In this document: piece after piece, positions 8,369 through 19,655 of the stretch
Layout: each line of letters opens with the position of its first letter
Position numbering within the stretch: the stretch's first letter is position 1
NCBI RefSeq assembly: GCF_900185725.1
Contig: NZ_FYAU01000035.1
Coordinates: 242,368-306,367 of the forward strand
Reading direction: 5' to 3'
From: Stappia sp. TSB10P1A
GTDB lineage: Bacteria; Pseudomonadota; Alphaproteobacteria; Rhizobiales; Stappiaceae
Length of the DNA: 64,000 nt
Notes under the pieces: generated by a model
Databases searched by the model: none
The model's input: the letters and a program-made list of their open reading frames with translations, nothing else
Told to the model about the DNA's origin: nothing
Made by a program: the position numbers and the translations under genes

Positions 8369-10588
8369 ATGAACGAGACCAGCGTGAACCCGAAGGATCC
8401 GGACGCATCTCCGGCGCAGGCGCGGCCGGCACAACCCGTGTCGGACGCGGCCGAGGCGCTGGCCGATCATCCGAGCCGGTTCATCAACCGTGAGGTCTCC
8501 TGGCTGCAGTTCAACCGCCGGGTGCTGGAGGAAGCGGAGAACACCTCCCATCCGCTGCTGGAGCGGCTGCGCTTTCTGTCGATCTCGGCGAACAATCTCG
8601 ACGAGTTCTTCATGGTGCGCGTCGCCGGCCTGCGCGCCCAGCAGCGCGAGGGGGTCGCCACCCGCTCGATCGATGGCCTGACGCCGGGCGAACAGTTGGA
8701 GCGGATCTCTGCCGCGGTGCTGTCGCTGCAGATCGAGCAGCAGAGCGTGTGGCGCGAGATGCACAGGCTGCTGGCCGCCGAACGCATCGCCATCGTCGAC
8801 GGGCCGGATCTCAGCCCGCGGGATCTGCAGTGGCTGGAGGACTATTTCCTCGCGCATATCTTCCCGGTGCTGACGCCGCTGGCAATCGATCCGGCGCATC
8901 CCTTCCCGTTTATCGCCAATCTCGGCTTTTCGCTGGTGCTGGAACTGGCGCCGGAAAAGGGCGGACGCGGCATGACCGCCTTGCTGCGCATTCCCGCCCA
9001 GCTCGACCGTTTCGTGCGTCTGCCGAGTTCGGACCACGAACATGGCGATCGCTACATCACCATCGAGAATGCGCTCGGCCTGTTCATCACCCGCCTGTTC
9101 CCCGGCTATCATATTCGCGGCAAGGGGGCGTTCCGGGTGATCCGCGATTCCGACCTGGAAATCGAGGAGGAGGCGGAAGATCTCGTGCGCCTGTTCGAGA
9201 GCGCGCTGAAGCGCCGTCGCAGGGGGTCGGTGATCCGTCTGGAGATCGAGGAGACGACGCCGCAGTCACTGCGCGACTTCGTCGCCGAGGCGCTTGGCGC
9301 GACCGGCGACGAGGTCTTCATGGTCGATGGGCTGCTGGCGCTCAACAACCTGTCGCAGCTCGTTTCCATTGACCGCGACGATCTCAAGTTCGAGCCGTTC
9401 TCGCCACGCTTTCCCGAGCGTATCCGCGAGCATGGCGGCGATTGTTTCGCGGCGATCCAGCAGAAGGACATCATCGTCCATCACCCTTACGAGTCCTTCG
9501 ATGTGGTGGTGCAATTCCTGCGACAGGCCGCACAGGACCCGGATGTGGTGGCGATCAAGCAGACGCTCTACCGCACGTCCAGCAACTCGCCGATCGTCAA
9601 AGCCCTGGTCGAGGCGGCGGAGGCCGGCAAATCGGTCACCGCGCTGGTCGAGTTGAAAGCGCGCTTCGACGAGGAGGCCAATATCCGCTGGGCCCGCGAT
9701 CTGGAGCGGGCCGGCGTGCAGGTGGTCTTCGGCTTCCTGGAGCTGAAGACCCATTCCAAGCTCTCCATGGTGGTCCGCCGCGAGCATGGCGAGCTGCGCA
9801 CCTACTGCCATCTCGGCACCGGCAACTATCACCCGATCACCGCGCGCATCTATACCGACCTGTCCTATTTTACCGCCGATCCGCGCATCGGGCGGGAGGT
9901 CGCCAAGATCTTCAACTTCATCACCGGTTATGCCGAGCCGGTGGAGCTGGAACACATGATGGTGTCGCCGGTGACGCTGCGCGACGGCATCCTCCGGCTG
10001 ATCGCGAACGAGGCGGAGCATGCGGCCGCCGGGCGTCCGGCGCAGATCTGGATGAAGATGAACTCGCTGGTCGACCCCGGCATCATCGACGCGCTCTACA
10101 AGGCGAGCCAGGCAGGCGTGCGGATCGACCTGGTGATCCGCGGCATCTGCTGCCTGCGTCCCGGCATTCCTGGCCTGTCTGAGAACATTCGCGCGAAGTC
10201 GATCGTCGGCCGGTTCCTGGAGCACAGCCGCATCTTCTGCTTCGGCAACGGTCATGGGCTTCCCTCGCCGGATGCGGTCGTCTATATCGGCTCGGCGGAC
10301 CTGATGCCGCGCAATATCGACCGGCGGGTGGAGACGCTGACGCCGCTTCTCACACCGACGGTGCACGAACAGGTGCTCGATCAGATCATGGTCGCCAATC
10401 TGAAGGACAACCAGCAGAGCTGGCGGCTGCTGCCCGATGGGGGGCACGAACGCGTGCATCTCGGCAAGGGCGAGAAACCCTTCAACGCCCACCAGTATTT
10501 CATGACGAATCCGTCGCTCTCCGGCCGTGGCAAGTCGCTGCGCAGCCACAGTCCGAAACCCTTCGCGGAGCCGAGGAAGCGTGGCTGA
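8369..10588 (+). CDS. ppk1: Polyphosphate kinase 1
   Basis: It makes inorganic polyphosphate reversibly from ATP. It has 739 residues. The N-terminal domain opens with [20 protein letters not shown]. The phosphohistidine is predicted as His462 in [15 protein letters not shown], followed by [11 protein letters not shown], and the C-terminal domain has [15 protein letters not shown]. The start is set by AGGAGGCAGGC before ATG 8369. It overlaps ppx by 8 bp, so the polymerase and the phosphatase that degrades its product are translated together. Confidence 0.97.
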   Translation: MNETSVNPKDPDASPAQARPAQPVSDAAEALADHPSRFINREVSWLQFNRRVLEEAENTSHPLLERLRFLSISANNLDEFFMVRVAGLRAQQREGVATRSIDGLTPGEQLERISAAVLSLQIEQQSVWREMHRLLAAERIAIVDGPDLSPRDLQWLEDYFLAHIFPVLTPLAIDPAHPFPFIANLGFSLVLELAPEKGGRGMTALLRIPAQLDRFVRLPSSDHEHGDRYITIENALGLFITRLFPGYHIRGKGAFRVIRDSDLEIEEEAEDLVRLFESALKRRRRGSVIRLEIEETTPQSLRDFVAEALGATGDEVFMVDGLLALNNLSQLVSIDRDDLKFEPFSPRFPERIREHGGDCFAAIQQKDIIVHHPYESFDVVVQFLRQAAQDPDVVAIKQTLYRTSSNSPIVKALVEAAEAGKSVTALVELKARFDEEANIRWARDLERAGVQVVFGFLELKTHSKLSMVVRREHGELRTYCHLGTGNYHPITARIYTDLSYFTADPRIGREVAKIFNFITGYAEPVELEHMMVSPVTLRDGILRLIANEAEHAAAGRPAQIWMKMNSLVDPGIIDALYKASQAGVRIDLVIRGICCLRPGIPGLSENIRAKSIVGRFLEHSRIFCFGNGHGLPSPDAVVYIGSADLMPRNIDRRVETLTPLLTPTVHEQVLDQIMVANLKDNQQSWRLLPDGGHERVHLGKGEKPFNAHQYFMTNPSLSGRGKSLRSHSPKPFAEPRKRG

Positions 10589-12107
10589 CAGCCTAAAGCA
10601 TGCACTGGTCCGCGGCCGTCTGAACGGCAGCGGACCGATCGCCGTCATCGATATCGGATCGAACTCGATCCGCCTCGTCGTCTACGAAAGGCACGCACGC
10701 ACCCCGACGGTGCTGTTCAACGAGAAGGTGCTGGCGGGGCTGGGTCGCGGCGTCGGCGCCACCGGACGACTGTCGGCCGAGGCGACGGAGCAGGCCCGGC
10801 GGGCGCTGGTGCGGTTCCGCCGGCTGTGCGACCAGATCGGCGTCGTCGATCTGCACATCCTGGCCACGGCCGCGACGCGCGATGCCGCAAACGGCGAGGA
10901 GTTTCTGGTCGCCGTCGAGCAGATCTGTCGCACGCCCGTGCGCCTGTTGTCGGGACGAGACGAGGCGCGGCTTGCCGCCTATGGCGTTATCTCCGGCATC
11001 TGGCGGCCCGATGGCATCGTCGGCGACCTGGGAGGCGGCAGCCTCGAACTGGTGGAGATCAAGCAGGACGAGATCGGACGCGGTCAGACCCTGCCGCTTG
11101 GCGGCATCCGCCTGCAGGAAGACGCGGACGGAAAGATCGCCAAGGCGCAGAAGATCGCCGAACAGGCGCTCGCCGATGTCGAATGGCTGCCCATCGGCGC
11201 AGGCAAGCCCTTCTATGCGGTCGGCGGCACCTGGCGCTCGCTCGCCCGGCTGCACCTGCATCAGGACGGCTATCCGTTGCATGTGATGCACGACTATGCC
11301 ATTCCCGCGGAGGAGGCGATCGAGTTCTGCCAGCTCGTCACCCGGCGCGATCCGGAGAGCCTCGACATGATCGAGGTGGTCTCGCGGGCCCGCCGTCCGC
11401 TGTTGCCCTTCGGCGCGGCGGTGATGGAAAAGGTCCTGCGGCGCTCCAAGGCCTCGAAGGTGGTGATGTCGGCGCTCGGCCTGCGCGAGGGGCTGCTGTT
11501 CGACCTGTTGCCGGAGGATCTGCGCCGGCAGGACCCGCTGGTCGAGGCGGCGCGCGAACTGTCGGAGCTGCGCTCCCGCTCGCCCGCCTATGGCGAGGAA
11601 CTGGTCGAGTGGACCGACCGCCTGTTTCCGGCCGTCGGCATCGACGAGACCGAATACGAGCGGCGCCTCAGGGCGGCCGGCTGCCTGCTGTCCGATATCG
11701 GCTGGCGCGCCCATCCCGACTATCGCGGCGAACAGAGCCTCAACATCATCTCCAATGCCGGCTTCGTCGGCATCGATCACGCGGGCCGCGCCTATCTGGC
11801 GTTGTCGGTGTTCTATCGGCACCAGGGGCTGGTTGAGGATGCGCTCGGGCCCCGCATCCGCGAGCTTGCCCATACGCGGCTCAAGGACCGCGCCCGCATT
11901 CTCGGCGGCGCCTTGCGGGTGGCGTCCGTGCTCAGCGCCTCGGTTGCCGGCATCCTGCCGCAAGTGCCGGTCACCGTCGACAATGGCGAAGTGGTGCTGA
12001 CGCTGCGCGGCGAACTCACGGCGCTCGAGGGAGAGCGCCTCAACAAGCGCCTCCTCCAGTTCGCCCGTCTCCTGGGCCTGCGGGCGCGGGTCGATCTGGA
12101 GCCGTGA
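10581..12107 (+). CDS. ppx: Exopolyphosphatase (Ppx/GppA family)
   Basis: It removes terminal phosphates from polyphosphate (or pppGpp in GppA-type members). The actin-like ATPase fold is marked by [16 protein letters not shown] near the start and [13 protein letters not shown] in the middle; a C-terminal helical HD-like domain follows. The GTG at 10581 ([10 protein letters not shown]) is preferred because AGGAAG lies immediately before it. It overlaps the ppk1 stop and gives 508 residues. An ATG at 10527 lies inside ppk1 and adds 18 unconserved residues. Confidence 0.93.
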   Translation: MADSLKHALVRGRLNGSGPIAVIDIGSNSIRLVVYERHARTPTVLFNEKVLAGLGRGVGATGRLSAEATEQARRALVRFRRLCDQIGVVDLHILATAATRDAANGEEFLVAVEQICRTPVRLLSGRDEARLAAYGVISGIWRPDGIVGDLGGGSLELVEIKQDEIGRGQTLPLGGIRLQEDADGKIAKAQKIAEQALADVEWLPIGAGKPFYAVGGTWRSLARLHLHQDGYPLHVMHDYAIPAEEAIEFCQLVTRRDPESLDMIEVVSRARRPLLPFGAAVMEKVLRRSKASKVVMSALGLREGLLFDLLPEDLRRQDPLVEAARELSELRSRSPAYGEELVEWTDRLFPAVGIDETEYERRLRAAGCLLSDIGWRAHPDYRGEQSLNIISNAGFVGIDHAGRAYLALSVFYRHQGLVEDALGPRIRELAHTRLKDRARILGGALRVASVLSASVAGILPQVPVTVDNGEVVLTLRGELTALEGERLNKRLLQFARLLGLRARVDLEP

Positions 12108-12158
12108 CGCACGGCCGAAGCGGCTTTCGAAAGAGTTTCTGAAAGGACTGTCGGCGGG

Positions 12159-12187
12159 CGTTGGCCGGGCAGGGCGCCCGGCCAACG
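12159..12187. terminator. Bidirectional terminator between ppx and rnd
   Basis: A perfect 12-bp stem, CGTTGGCCGGGC with its complement, and a 5-base loop lie between the convergent stops of ppx (12107) and rnd (12205). T-runs are weak, but position and stem strength support a shared terminator. Confidence 0.65.
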
Positions 12188-12204
12188 GTTCGCGATGTTC
12201 GCGT

Positions 12205-13437
12205 CTACTCGGCGGCGTCCGCCGCGGCTTTCTGGCGGTTACGGCGGCGCTTGGAGCCTTCCGCCTTGGGCGGCGCCTGCACGGCCTCGTCCTGTTCGAC
12301 GGCGACGATGCGCTTGCCGTTGAAGGCAAGGGCGATCTCGCCGCGCTTCAGCTTCAAGGCCGCCTCGCCGAACAGTTCCAGGCGCCAGCCCTTGAGGGCA
12401 TCGACATCGGCATCGTCGCTGGCGGCGATCTTCTCCAGATCCTCCATGGTGGCGATCACCTTGGCGGCGACGCCATGGGCTTCGCTGACCAGCTTCAGCA
12501 GGACCTTGAGCAGGTCGACGGCGGCCGCCGATCCGTCGGGCGCGGCCCGGCCCTTGGGAACGGCCGGAAGCTTGTCCTTGGGGATCGCCATCGCCCGCTT
12601 GACGGCCGCCAGGATGTCGTCGGCCGTGCGCGAGCGCTCGAAGCCGCGCGGAATGGTGCGCAGAGCAGCCAGCGCCTGGGTGTTGGTCGGCTGCTGGGCG
12701 GCGATCTCGTAGATCGCATCGTCCTTGAGGATGCGGTTGCGCGGCACGTCGCGCTCATGCGCCTCGCGCTCGCGCCAGGCGGCGACTTCCTGCAGCACCG
12801 CGAACTCGATCGGCTTGCGCACCCGCAGCTTCAGCCGCTTCCACGCATTCTCCGGATCGGTGCGATAGGTGTTCTCTGAGGTCAGGATTTCCATCTCGTC
12901 GCCGACCCAGTGGCTGCGCCCCTGTTCGGCGAGGTTCGCCTTGAGGAAATGGTAGACCTCGCGCAGATGGGTGACGTCGGCCAGCGCATAGTCGAGCTGC
13001 TTGTCGCTGAGCGGCCGGCGCGACCAGTCGGTGAAGCGCGACGACTTGTCGATCCGAACCGCGGTGATGCGATGGACCAACTGGTCGTAGGAAATCGAAT
13101 CGCCGAAGCCGCAGACCATCGCCGCGACCTGGGTGTCGAACACCGGGTGCGGGATGAAGCCGCCCAGGTGATAGACGATCTCGATGTCCTGCCTCGCGGC
13201 ATGGAACACCTTGACGATGCTTTCGTCGCGCATCAGCTCGAAGAACGGTGCCAAGTCGAGACCGTCGGCGAGCGCGTCGACGATCACCGCGTCCTCCGGG
13301 CTTGCCATCTGGATGACGCAGAGCTTCGGCCAGAAGGTCGTTTCGCGAAGGAACTCGGTGTCGACCGCAACGAAATCGTGTTGCGCGAGGCGCCGACATA
13401 CGTCGGCCAGTTGTTTGGTGCTTGTAATGATCTGCAT
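12205..13437 (-). CDS. rnd: Ribonuclease D
   Basis: This is a 3'-5' exoribonuclease acting in tRNA 3' maturation, of 410 residues. The DEDD catalytic set is intact: Asp26 and Glu28 ([11 protein letters not shown]), Asp84 ([11 protein letters not shown]) and the YALADVTHL motif. HRDC-type helices follow ([14 protein letters not shown]). The C-terminal tail is Lys/Arg-rich ([13 protein letters not shown]). It diverges from aspS. Confidence 0.95.
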   Translation of the reverse strand: MQIITSTKQLADVCRRLAQHDFVAVDTEFLRETTFWPKLCVIQMASPEDAVIVDALADGLDLAPFFELMRDESIVKVFHAARQDIEIVYHLGGFIPHPVFDTQVAAMVCGFGDSISYDQLVHRITAVRIDKSSRFTDWSRRPLSDKQLDYALADVTHLREVYHFLKANLAEQGRSHWVGDEMEILTSENTYRTDPENAWKRLKLRVRKPIEFAVLQEVAAWREREAHERDVPRNRILKDDAIYEIAAQQPTNTQALAALRTIPRGFERSRTADDILAAVKRAMAIPKDKLPAVPKGRAAPDGSAAAVDLLKVLLKLVSEAHGVAAKVIATMEDLEKIAASDDADVDALKGWRLELFGEAALKLKRGEIALAFNGKRIVAVEQDEAVQAPPKAEGSKRRRNRQKAAADAAE

Positions 13438-13657
13438 GGTGATCGCGAGATATAGCGGATGCTTGCCCGCTTGTCGCCACGAAACCGCCTTGTTGTCGCC
13501 GGTTCGTTCGCCAGGTCGCCGGCAGCCGCCAACCGGCGCGCTGCCTTGACTTTATCGCCATCCCGTGGCTTGTGCACGGGCGCGTCACCGCGCCGGCCGG
13601 CAGCCGCGTCGCCTTGTCAGCCGCCACTTTTTCAAACTTCGGGCCATCGAGGACCAC

Positions 13658-15442
13658 ATGCATCGCTATCGCAGTCACACGTGCGGGGAACTGCGCGAAA
13701 CCCATGTCGGCGCCACGGCGCGCCTGTCGGGCTGGGTGCACCGTGTGCGCGATCACGGCGGCCTGCTGTTCATCGACCTGCGCGATCACTACGGCATGAC
13801 GCAATGCGTGGTCGACCCCGATTCGCCGGCCTTCAAGCTTGCCGAGACGGTGCGCGCCGAGTGGTGCATCCGCATTGACGGCGAGGTGAAGTCGCGCACG
13901 CCCGAGACGGTGAACACGGCGTTGCCGACCGGTGCCATCGAGATCTTCATCCGCGAGCTGGAAGTGCTGGGCGCGGCGCGCGAGCTGCCGCTGCCGGTGT
14001 TCAACGAGCCGGACTATCCCGAAGACATCCGCCTGACCTACCGTTTCCTCGACCTGCGCCGCGAGACGCTGCACGAGAACATCATGACGCGCACGCGCAT
14101 CATCGGCTCGATGCGCCAGCGGATGGGGGCGGCGGGCTTCACCGAATTCCAGACGCCGATCCTCACCGCGTCCTCGCCGGAGGGCGCGCGCGACTTCCTG
14201 GTGCCTTCGCGGTTGCATCCGGGCAAGTTCTACGCGCTGCCGCAGGCGCCGCAGCAGTTCAAGCAGTTGCTGATGGTCTCCGGCTTCGACCGCTACTTCC
14301 AGATCGCGCCGTGCTTCCGCGACGAAGACCCGCGCGCCGACCGCCTGCCGGGCGAGTTCTACCAGCTCGACCTGGAGATGAGCTTCGTCGAGCAGGAGGA
14401 CGTGTTCTCCACGATGGAGCCGATCATGCGCGGCGTCTTCGAGGAGTTCGCGAAGGGCAAGCCGGTCACCGGGACTTTCCCGCGCATCCCCTATGCCGAC
14501 GCCATCACCAAGTATGGCAGCGACAAGCCGGACCTGCGCAATCCGATCGAGATGCAGGATGTCGGTGCCCATTTCGCCGGCTCCGGCTTCAAGATCTTCG
14601 CGCGCATGCTGGAGGACCCGAAGAACGCCGTGTGGGCGATCCCGGCCCCGACCGGCGGCAGCCGCGCCTTCTGCGACCGGATGAACTCCTGGGCGCAGGG
14701 CGAGGGCCAGCCGGGCCTCGGCTATATCTTCTGGCGCGAGGAGGGCGGGGCTCTCGAGGGGGCCGGTCCGCTCGCCAAGAACATCGGTGAGGAGCGCACC
14801 GAGGCGATCCGCACCCAGCTCGGCCTGAAAGCGGGCGATGCAGCCTTCTTCGTCGCGGGCGACCCGAAGAAGTTCTCCGACTTCGCCGGCAAGGCGCGCA
14901 CCCGCGTCGGCGAAGAACTCGATCTCGTCGACCGCGACCGCTTCGCGCTCGCCTGGATCGTCGACTTCCCGTTCTTCGAATGGGACGAGGAAGAGAAGAA
15001 GGTCGAGTTCGCGCACAATCCGTTCTCCATGCCGCAGGGCGGCCTGGAGGCGCTGGAGACCATGGATCCGCTCGACATCAAGGCGTTCCAGTACGACCTC
15101 GTGTGCAACGGCTACGAGATCGCCTCCGGCTCGATCCGCAACCAGTCGCCGGAGCTGATGGTCAAGGCGTTCGAGAAGGTGGGCCTGTCGAAGAGCGATG
15201 TGGAGGAGCGCTTCGGCGGCCTCTACCGCGCGTTCCAGTACGGCGCGCCGCCGCATGGCGGCATGGCGGCCGGCGTCGACCGCATCGTCATGCTGCTGGT
15301 CGGGGCGAAGAACGTGCGCGATGTCAGCCTGTTCCCGATGAACCAGCAGGCGCAGGACCTGCTGATGGGCGCGCCGTCCGGCGTCTATCCGAAGCAGTTG
15401 CGCGAGCTGCATATCCGGCTCAATCTGCCCGAGAAGGGCTGA
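13658..15442 (+). CDS. aspS: Aspartyl-tRNA synthetase, probably non-discriminating
   Basis: This class II synthetase has 594 residues with an N-terminal OB fold, a catalytic core and a GAD insertion domain. Visible motifs are [13 protein letters not shown] (motif 1), the [29 protein letters not shown] region (motif 2) and the C-terminal GVDRIVMLL (motif 3). ATG 13658 is chosen; GAGG lies 5 bp upstream and the N-terminus [12 protein letters not shown] is conserved. The OB-fold loop reads RDHGG with His33, the form reported for non-discriminating enzymes that also charge tRNA-Asn, for correction by GatCAB. Confidence 0.97.
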   Translation: MHRYRSHTCGELRETHVGATARLSGWVHRVRDHGGLLFIDLRDHYGMTQCVVDPDSPAFKLAETVRAEWCIRIDGEVKSRTPETVNTALPTGAIEIFIRELEVLGAARELPLPVFNEPDYPEDIRLTYRFLDLRRETLHENIMTRTRIIGSMRQRMGAAGFTEFQTPILTASSPEGARDFLVPSRLHPGKFYALPQAPQQFKQLLMVSGFDRYFQIAPCFRDEDPRADRLPGEFYQLDLEMSFVEQEDVFSTMEPIMRGVFEEFAKGKPVTGTFPRIPYADAITKYGSDKPDLRNPIEMQDVGAHFAGSGFKIFARMLEDPKNAVWAIPAPTGGSRAFCDRMNSWAQGEGQPGLGYIFWREEGGALEGAGPLAKNIGEERTEAIRTQLGLKAGDAAFFVAGDPKKFSDFAGKARTRVGEELDLVDRDRFALAWIVDFPFFEWDEEEKKVEFAHNPFSMPQGGLEALETMDPLDIKAFQYDLVCNGYEIASGSIRNQSPELMVKAFEKVGLSKSDVEERFGGLYRAFQYGAPPHGGMAAGVDRIVMLLVGAKNVRDVSLFPMNQQAQDLLMGAPSGVYPKQLRELHIRLNLPEKG

Positions 15443-15524
15443 CGTTCGACGTCAGCCGCCAAGGGCAGGGCGGAAGGCCGGCGACACGGGCCGCCGGCGG
15501 GGCAGCAACAACAAGGCCGACGCA

Positions 15525-17321
15525 TTGAAACGCTTCTGGTCCCACCTGTTCGCCGACCCGGAAGGCACGCCCTTCCTGGTCCGGCGGCTGGTCCTGGAAA
15601 ACGCCCGGGACTACGTGTGGCGCTATATCCTGGCCTTTGTCTTCATGGGGCTTGTCGCCGCCAGCACGGCGGCGAGCGCCTGGATCATGAAGGACGTCAT
15701 CAACGAGGTTTTCCTGGAGCGCGATGCCACCATGGTGATGGTCATCGCCGGCTTCGTGATGTTCATCTTCGCGGTGAAGGGTGTTTCGACCTATGGCCAG
15801 TTGGTGGTTCTCGGCGAGATCGGCAACGCCATCGTCGCCCGCACCCAGTCGCGCCTGTTCGAGGCGATCACCCGCCAGGACGTGGCCTTTTTCGAGCGCT
15901 CCGGCATCGGCGATCTCGGCACCCGGCTGTCGCATAACGCAACCGCCGCCCGCGTGGCGCTCGATCTCATCGTTACGGCGCTCGGCCGGGACCTGCTGAC
16001 CGTCATCGCGCTGGTCGCGGTGATGATCGCCCAGGATCCCTTGATGAGCCTGATTGCGCTGGTGATCATGCCCCCGGCGATCATCATCATCGCCGGTCTG
16101 GTGCGGCGCGTACGCCGGGTGGCGAAGTCGCAATTCGTCTCGCTGACCCGCATCCTGTCGATCGCCCAGGAGACCATTTCCGGCATCCGCGTCGTCAAGG
16201 CCTTCGCGGTGGAGCAGCGGCTGCGCCGCGACATGGATGCGGCCGTCGAGGACGTGCGCTTGCGCGCCGACAAGATGACCCGCCTGTCGGCCCGCACCTC
16301 GCCGGTCATGGAGACGCTCGGCGGCGTCGCCATCGCGCTGGTGATCCTCTATGGCGGCTATGCCGTCATCGAGCGCGGCAGTGACCCCGGCGCCTTCTTC
16401 GCCTTCATCACCGCCTTGCTGCTGGCTTATGATCCCGCCCGCCGGCTCGCCCGCCTTCATGTCAATCTCTCGGCGCATATGGTCGGCGTGCGGCTGATGT
16501 ATGAGGTGTTGGACCGCGCTTCGGCGGAGGAGGAGGAGGAGCCGCGTGCGGCGGGGGTGCCGTTCCGGCCGGGCGACGTGCGCTTCGAGACCGTGGTCTT
16601 TCAGTATGGCGAGGCGCCGGCGCTGACGGGTCTCGACTTCACCGCCCGTGCCGGCGAGGTGACCGCGCTGGTCGGCCCGTCGGGGGCGGGCAAGTCCACC
16701 GTTTTCTCCCTGCTGGAGCGGTTCTACGAGCCGGTTGCGGGCCGCGTGACCATCGGCGGGCAGGACATCCGCGAGATCGCGATCCCTGATCTGCGCACCT
16801 CCATCGCGCTGGTCTCGCAGGACACGTTCCTGTTCGACATGTCGGTGCGCGACAACATTGCCATTGGCCGCCCGGATGCGAGCGAGGAGGAGATCGTGCA
16901 GGCGGCGCGCGAGGCGAATGCGCATGACTTCATCCTGGAACTGGACGAGGGCTACGACACGCGGGTGGGCGAGGGCGGCGGCAGGTTGTCCGGCGGCCAG
17001 CGCCAGCGTATCGCCATTGCCCGGGCCATCCTGCGCGACGCGCCTCTGCTGCTGCTGGACGAGGCGACGTCGGCACTCGATTCCGAGAGCGAGGCCAAGA
17101 TCCAGGCGGCGCTCGCCAACCTGATGCGCGGCCGCACGACACTGGTCATCGCTCACCGCCTGTCGACCGTGCGCGAGGCGGACCAGATCATCGTCATGGA
17201 GCGGGGGCGCGCCATCGAAAGCGGCACCCACCGTGAGCTCTTTGCGCGCGGAGGGCTCTACAAGAGGTTGTGCGACCTGCAGTTTTCCGACACTGGCGCC
17301 GCCGCCGGCGCGGCGCAGTGA
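15525..17321 (+). CDS. MsbA-like ABC exporter (fused permease and ATPase)
   Basis: The 598-residue half-transporter has an ABC transmembrane domain with about six helices (residues ~30-320) and a C-terminal ATPase. The ATPase has Walker A GPSGAGKST, signature LSGGQRQR, Walker B LLLLDEAT and the H-loop IAHRLS. It would act as a homodimer in the inner membrane. The family includes MsbA-type lipid A flippases and multidrug exporters, so the substrate is uncertain. The start is TTG (MKRFWSHLF). An acidic stretch, AEEEEEP, links the two domains. A strong terminator follows. Confidence 0.9.
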   Translation: MKRFWSHLFADPEGTPFLVRRLVLENARDYVWRYILAFVFMGLVAASTAASAWIMKDVINEVFLERDATMVMVIAGFVMFIFAVKGVSTYGQLVVLGEIGNAIVARTQSRLFEAITRQDVAFFERSGIGDLGTRLSHNATAARVALDLIVTALGRDLLTVIALVAVMIAQDPLMSLIALVIMPPAIIIIAGLVRRVRRVAKSQFVSLTRILSIAQETISGIRVVKAFAVEQRLRRDMDAAVEDVRLRADKMTRLSARTSPVMETLGGVAIALVILYGGYAVIERGSDPGAFFAFITALLLAYDPARRLARLHVNLSAHMVGVRLMYEVLDRASAEEEEEPRAAGVPFRPGDVRFETVVFQYGEAPALTGLDFTARAGEVTALVGPSGAGKSTVFSLLERFYEPVAGRVTIGGQDIREIAIPDLRTSIALVSQDTFLFDMSVRDNIAIGRPDASEEEIVQAAREANAHDFILELDEGYDTRVGEGGGRLSGGQRQRIAIARAILRDAPLLLLDEATSALDSESEAKIQAALANLMRGRTTLVIAHRLSTVREADQIIVMERGRAIESGTHRELFARGGLYKRLCDLQFSDTGAAAGAAQ

Positions 17322-17374
17322 TACGCCGGGCCGGTGGCCTCTCTCCGCCGGGCTGCCAATGACCCACAAGAAAC

Positions 17375-17410
17375 CCCCGCCGCAGGGCCCTGCGGCGGGG
17401 TTTTCGTTTC
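17375..17410. terminator. Strong terminator between ABC exporter and the secreted protein gene
   Basis: A perfect 26-bp palindrome (17375-17400; each arm 13 bp, reading CCCCGCCGCAGGG) is followed by TTTTCGTTTC and preceded by AAA. It lies between two convergent genes. Confidence 0.85.
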
Positions 17411-17432
17411 GATCCGGTCCTGTACGAGGCGA

Positions 17433-19490
17433 TCAGCGGCCGGAATTGGCCACCACCATCGCGTTGAGGAGCTGTGGCAGCGTGTCCGGCGCAGTTGCCA
17501 GCACGCCCATGATCTGCATGGCCGGCACCGGCGAGGCAGGCTCGACCGTGATGACCAGTTCGTCCGGCGACACCAGGAAGCTCTTCAGCGCGGCGTGCAG
17601 GCTCTGGCCGAAGGGCGTGTCCTTCAGCGGCCCCATCTCGTTGGCGGCCTGATCGGCGAGGCCGAGCGCCAGGGTTTCCGGCGACAGGCCGGCCGGTTCC
17701 GCCTGCTGAGCGATGAAGGCCGAGATCAGCCGGGCATCGCGCACGACAAGGCGGGCCTTGTTGACCATGGCGGTCGCAAGGACCATCTGCGCCTGCTCGG
17801 GGTTCTCGAAGGCGAGGCGCGGAATGCCGCCGATCTCCATCCGCAGTTCCAGAGAGCCGCCCCCATCGATGGTGAAGGACAGCGGATCGATGCTGAGCGT
17901 CTGGGTGTCCGGATTCCAGGCCATCCGGCTCTCGTCGGAGTAGTTCACCGCGTCAAGGTCCAGCGCTTCGAACAGCGCGCGGGCGTCCTCCTCATCGATC
18001 AGCGATATGGGGAAGGAGGCGTTTTTCGTCACAGCCTCGATCCGGGTCGGGATCGGAGCGATGAAGTCGCTCATGGCAAGGCGATAGCTTTCCACCGAGA
18101 CGGGGGCGGGAAGCTCGTTCGACGCCACCTTGAGGCCCTCGATCTGCAGAAGTCCCAGCGTCGGGATGATCGACAGGATCTGCGCCAGATCGGGCTCCTT
18201 GTCGGCGGAGGAGAGGAAGACGTCGACATAGCGCGACAGCGGCGGCAGGCGCAGCTCGCTCATCCGCAACAGCCGGGAATCGACCGAGGTGTTGTTCTCC
18301 GCCGCCGTCACCGAAAGCTCGCTGACGGTGAAGTCCGCAAAGCCGCGATAGGAGGCGTCCCGCGCCTGGATCGCGCCAATGGCACCGTTGGCGATGGGCG
18401 ATGTGATGGCGAGCGCGGAGAGATCGAAACTGTCCAGCGAGATTGCCCCGATCGCGTCGAGGCCCTGTCCACCGAGCGCGGCAAGGGAGGGCTCGTCGTC
18501 GGGCAGCGTGCCGAGCGCCACCTGGTCGCCGAGAGTGGCGAGATCGAAAGCCGGAGCGTCAGGCGCAACCCGCAAGCCCGCCATCGCAATGCGGCCGATG
18601 CCGACCACGTTGTCGTCAAAGGAGAAGCTCACCCCGTCGACGCTGGCGCCGGCGATGACCTCGTCGCCGGTCAGGCGCGCGGCCGGCAACATGCCGACCA
18701 GCCGCAGGATCGGCTTGATGTCGGTGCCGGTGACGACCTGCAGCCCAACCTCCTGGCGGAGCATCGTGCGCTCGCCGGTGGCGCCCGGCTCCAGCACTAT
18801 TTCCGTTTCCGAGACGGTCTTCTCGACCCGTTGCTCCTCGATGCGGCCGTTGGCGAGACCGGTGATGGTCATGCCCTCGTAGGTTTCCTTGCCGGCGGCG
18901 CCGTCAGGCATCTTCGACAGGGTTTCCATGCGGCGCACGAACATGCGCTCGACGCTGGTGTCGAGGCCGGCAAGGATGGCCGGCAGGAAGCGCGAAACCG
19001 GCTTTCCGGCGTCTTCCGGCGCTTCGAACGGAACCTGGAGGTAGTTTTCCGCCACCAGATCGTACTGGTTCACGGTGACGTCGAAGGCGCTGCGCACGCC
19101 GTCCTGGGTCATCCCGCCGGCAACACGGAACTCGTGCAGGCCGGGCTGCTCGTACTTGTCGAGCCGGTAGCCTTTATCAGTCCTGGTGACGCCGATCAGC
19201 CGGGTCTCGGGGCTGTTGATGCGGATATCGACGTCGATGTCGACGCCGGCGATCGAGAAGGCGAGATCCCAGCCAAACCGGGCATCGCGCACGGTGGCAT
19301 CGCTGGTGCCGGTCTCGGTGACGCTGCCGTATTCGGCGATGCTGGCGCCGTTGTCCTTGGCCCATTTCAGGAAGGCATCGGCGGCATCGACGGCGGGATT
19401 CGCGGTGGCGGGAGCGGCAAGCGCGAGGCTTACCAGAAAGGCGCCGGCCGTAGCGGTGTAGCGCAAGTGTCTGGGCATTGGTTTGGGCAT
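17433..19490 (-). CDS. Secreted protein of unknown function, paralogue of the next gene
   Basis: The 685-residue protein has a clear signal peptide (FLVSLALAAPATA, cleavage near ATA-NP) and is probably periplasmic. No enzyme motif is recognised. The body is rich in short hydrophobic beta-like stretches. Its N-terminal section after the signal (AADAFLKWAKDNGASIAEY) and its extreme C-terminus (LPQLLNAMVVANSGR) match corresponding parts of the adjacent protein at 19656, which is shorter. The two genes are on one strand, 165 bp apart. Confidence 0.75.
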   Translation of the reverse strand: MPKPMPRHLRYTATAGAFLVSLALAAPATANPAVDAADAFLKWAKDNGASIAEYGSVTETGTSDATVRDARFGWDLAFSIAGVDIDVDIRINSPETRLIGVTRTDKGYRLDKYEQPGLHEFRVAGGMTQDGVRSAFDVTVNQYDLVAENYLQVPFEAPEDAGKPVSRFLPAILAGLDTSVERMFVRRMETLSKMPDGAAGKETYEGMTITGLANGRIEEQRVEKTVSETEIVLEPGATGERTMLRQEVGLQVVTGTDIKPILRLVGMLPAARLTGDEVIAGASVDGVSFSFDDNVVGIGRIAMAGLRVAPDAPAFDLATLGDQVALGTLPDDEPSLAALGGQGLDAIGAISLDSFDLSALAITSPIANGAIGAIQARDASYRGFADFTVSELSVTAAENNTSVDSRLLRMSELRLPPLSRYVDVFLSSADKEPDLAQILSIIPTLGLLQIEGLKVASNELPAPVSVESYRLAMSDFIAPIPTRIEAVTKNASFPISLIDEEDARALFEALDLDAVNYSDESRMAWNPDTQTLSIDPLSFTIDGGGSLELRMEIGGIPRLAFENPEQAQMVLATAMVNKARLVVRDARLISAFIAQQAEPAGLSPETLALGLADQAANEMGPLKDTPFGQSLHAALKSFLVSPDELVITVEPASPVPAMQIMGVLATAPDTLPQLLNAMVVANSGR

Positions 19491-19655
19491 GGTCCGTTGT
19501 CCGTGATCTGGCGTTGTCCATTGTCCGATAAGCGGATCGGATCGGGAAAGCGGATCCGCTCGGAGGAGCGGTCACTCAAACCGAAACCGGCGCCGGGTTT
19601 GCCCACGCCGGGATCGTTGCTGCTGTGTCGCGGCGGTGCCCCTCCCGCCGGAACG

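Noticed and set aside
12755..15412. Open frame of 885 codons on the minus strand across aspS
   Set aside because: Antisense shadow of aspS with part of rnd in another frame; no recognisable protein.
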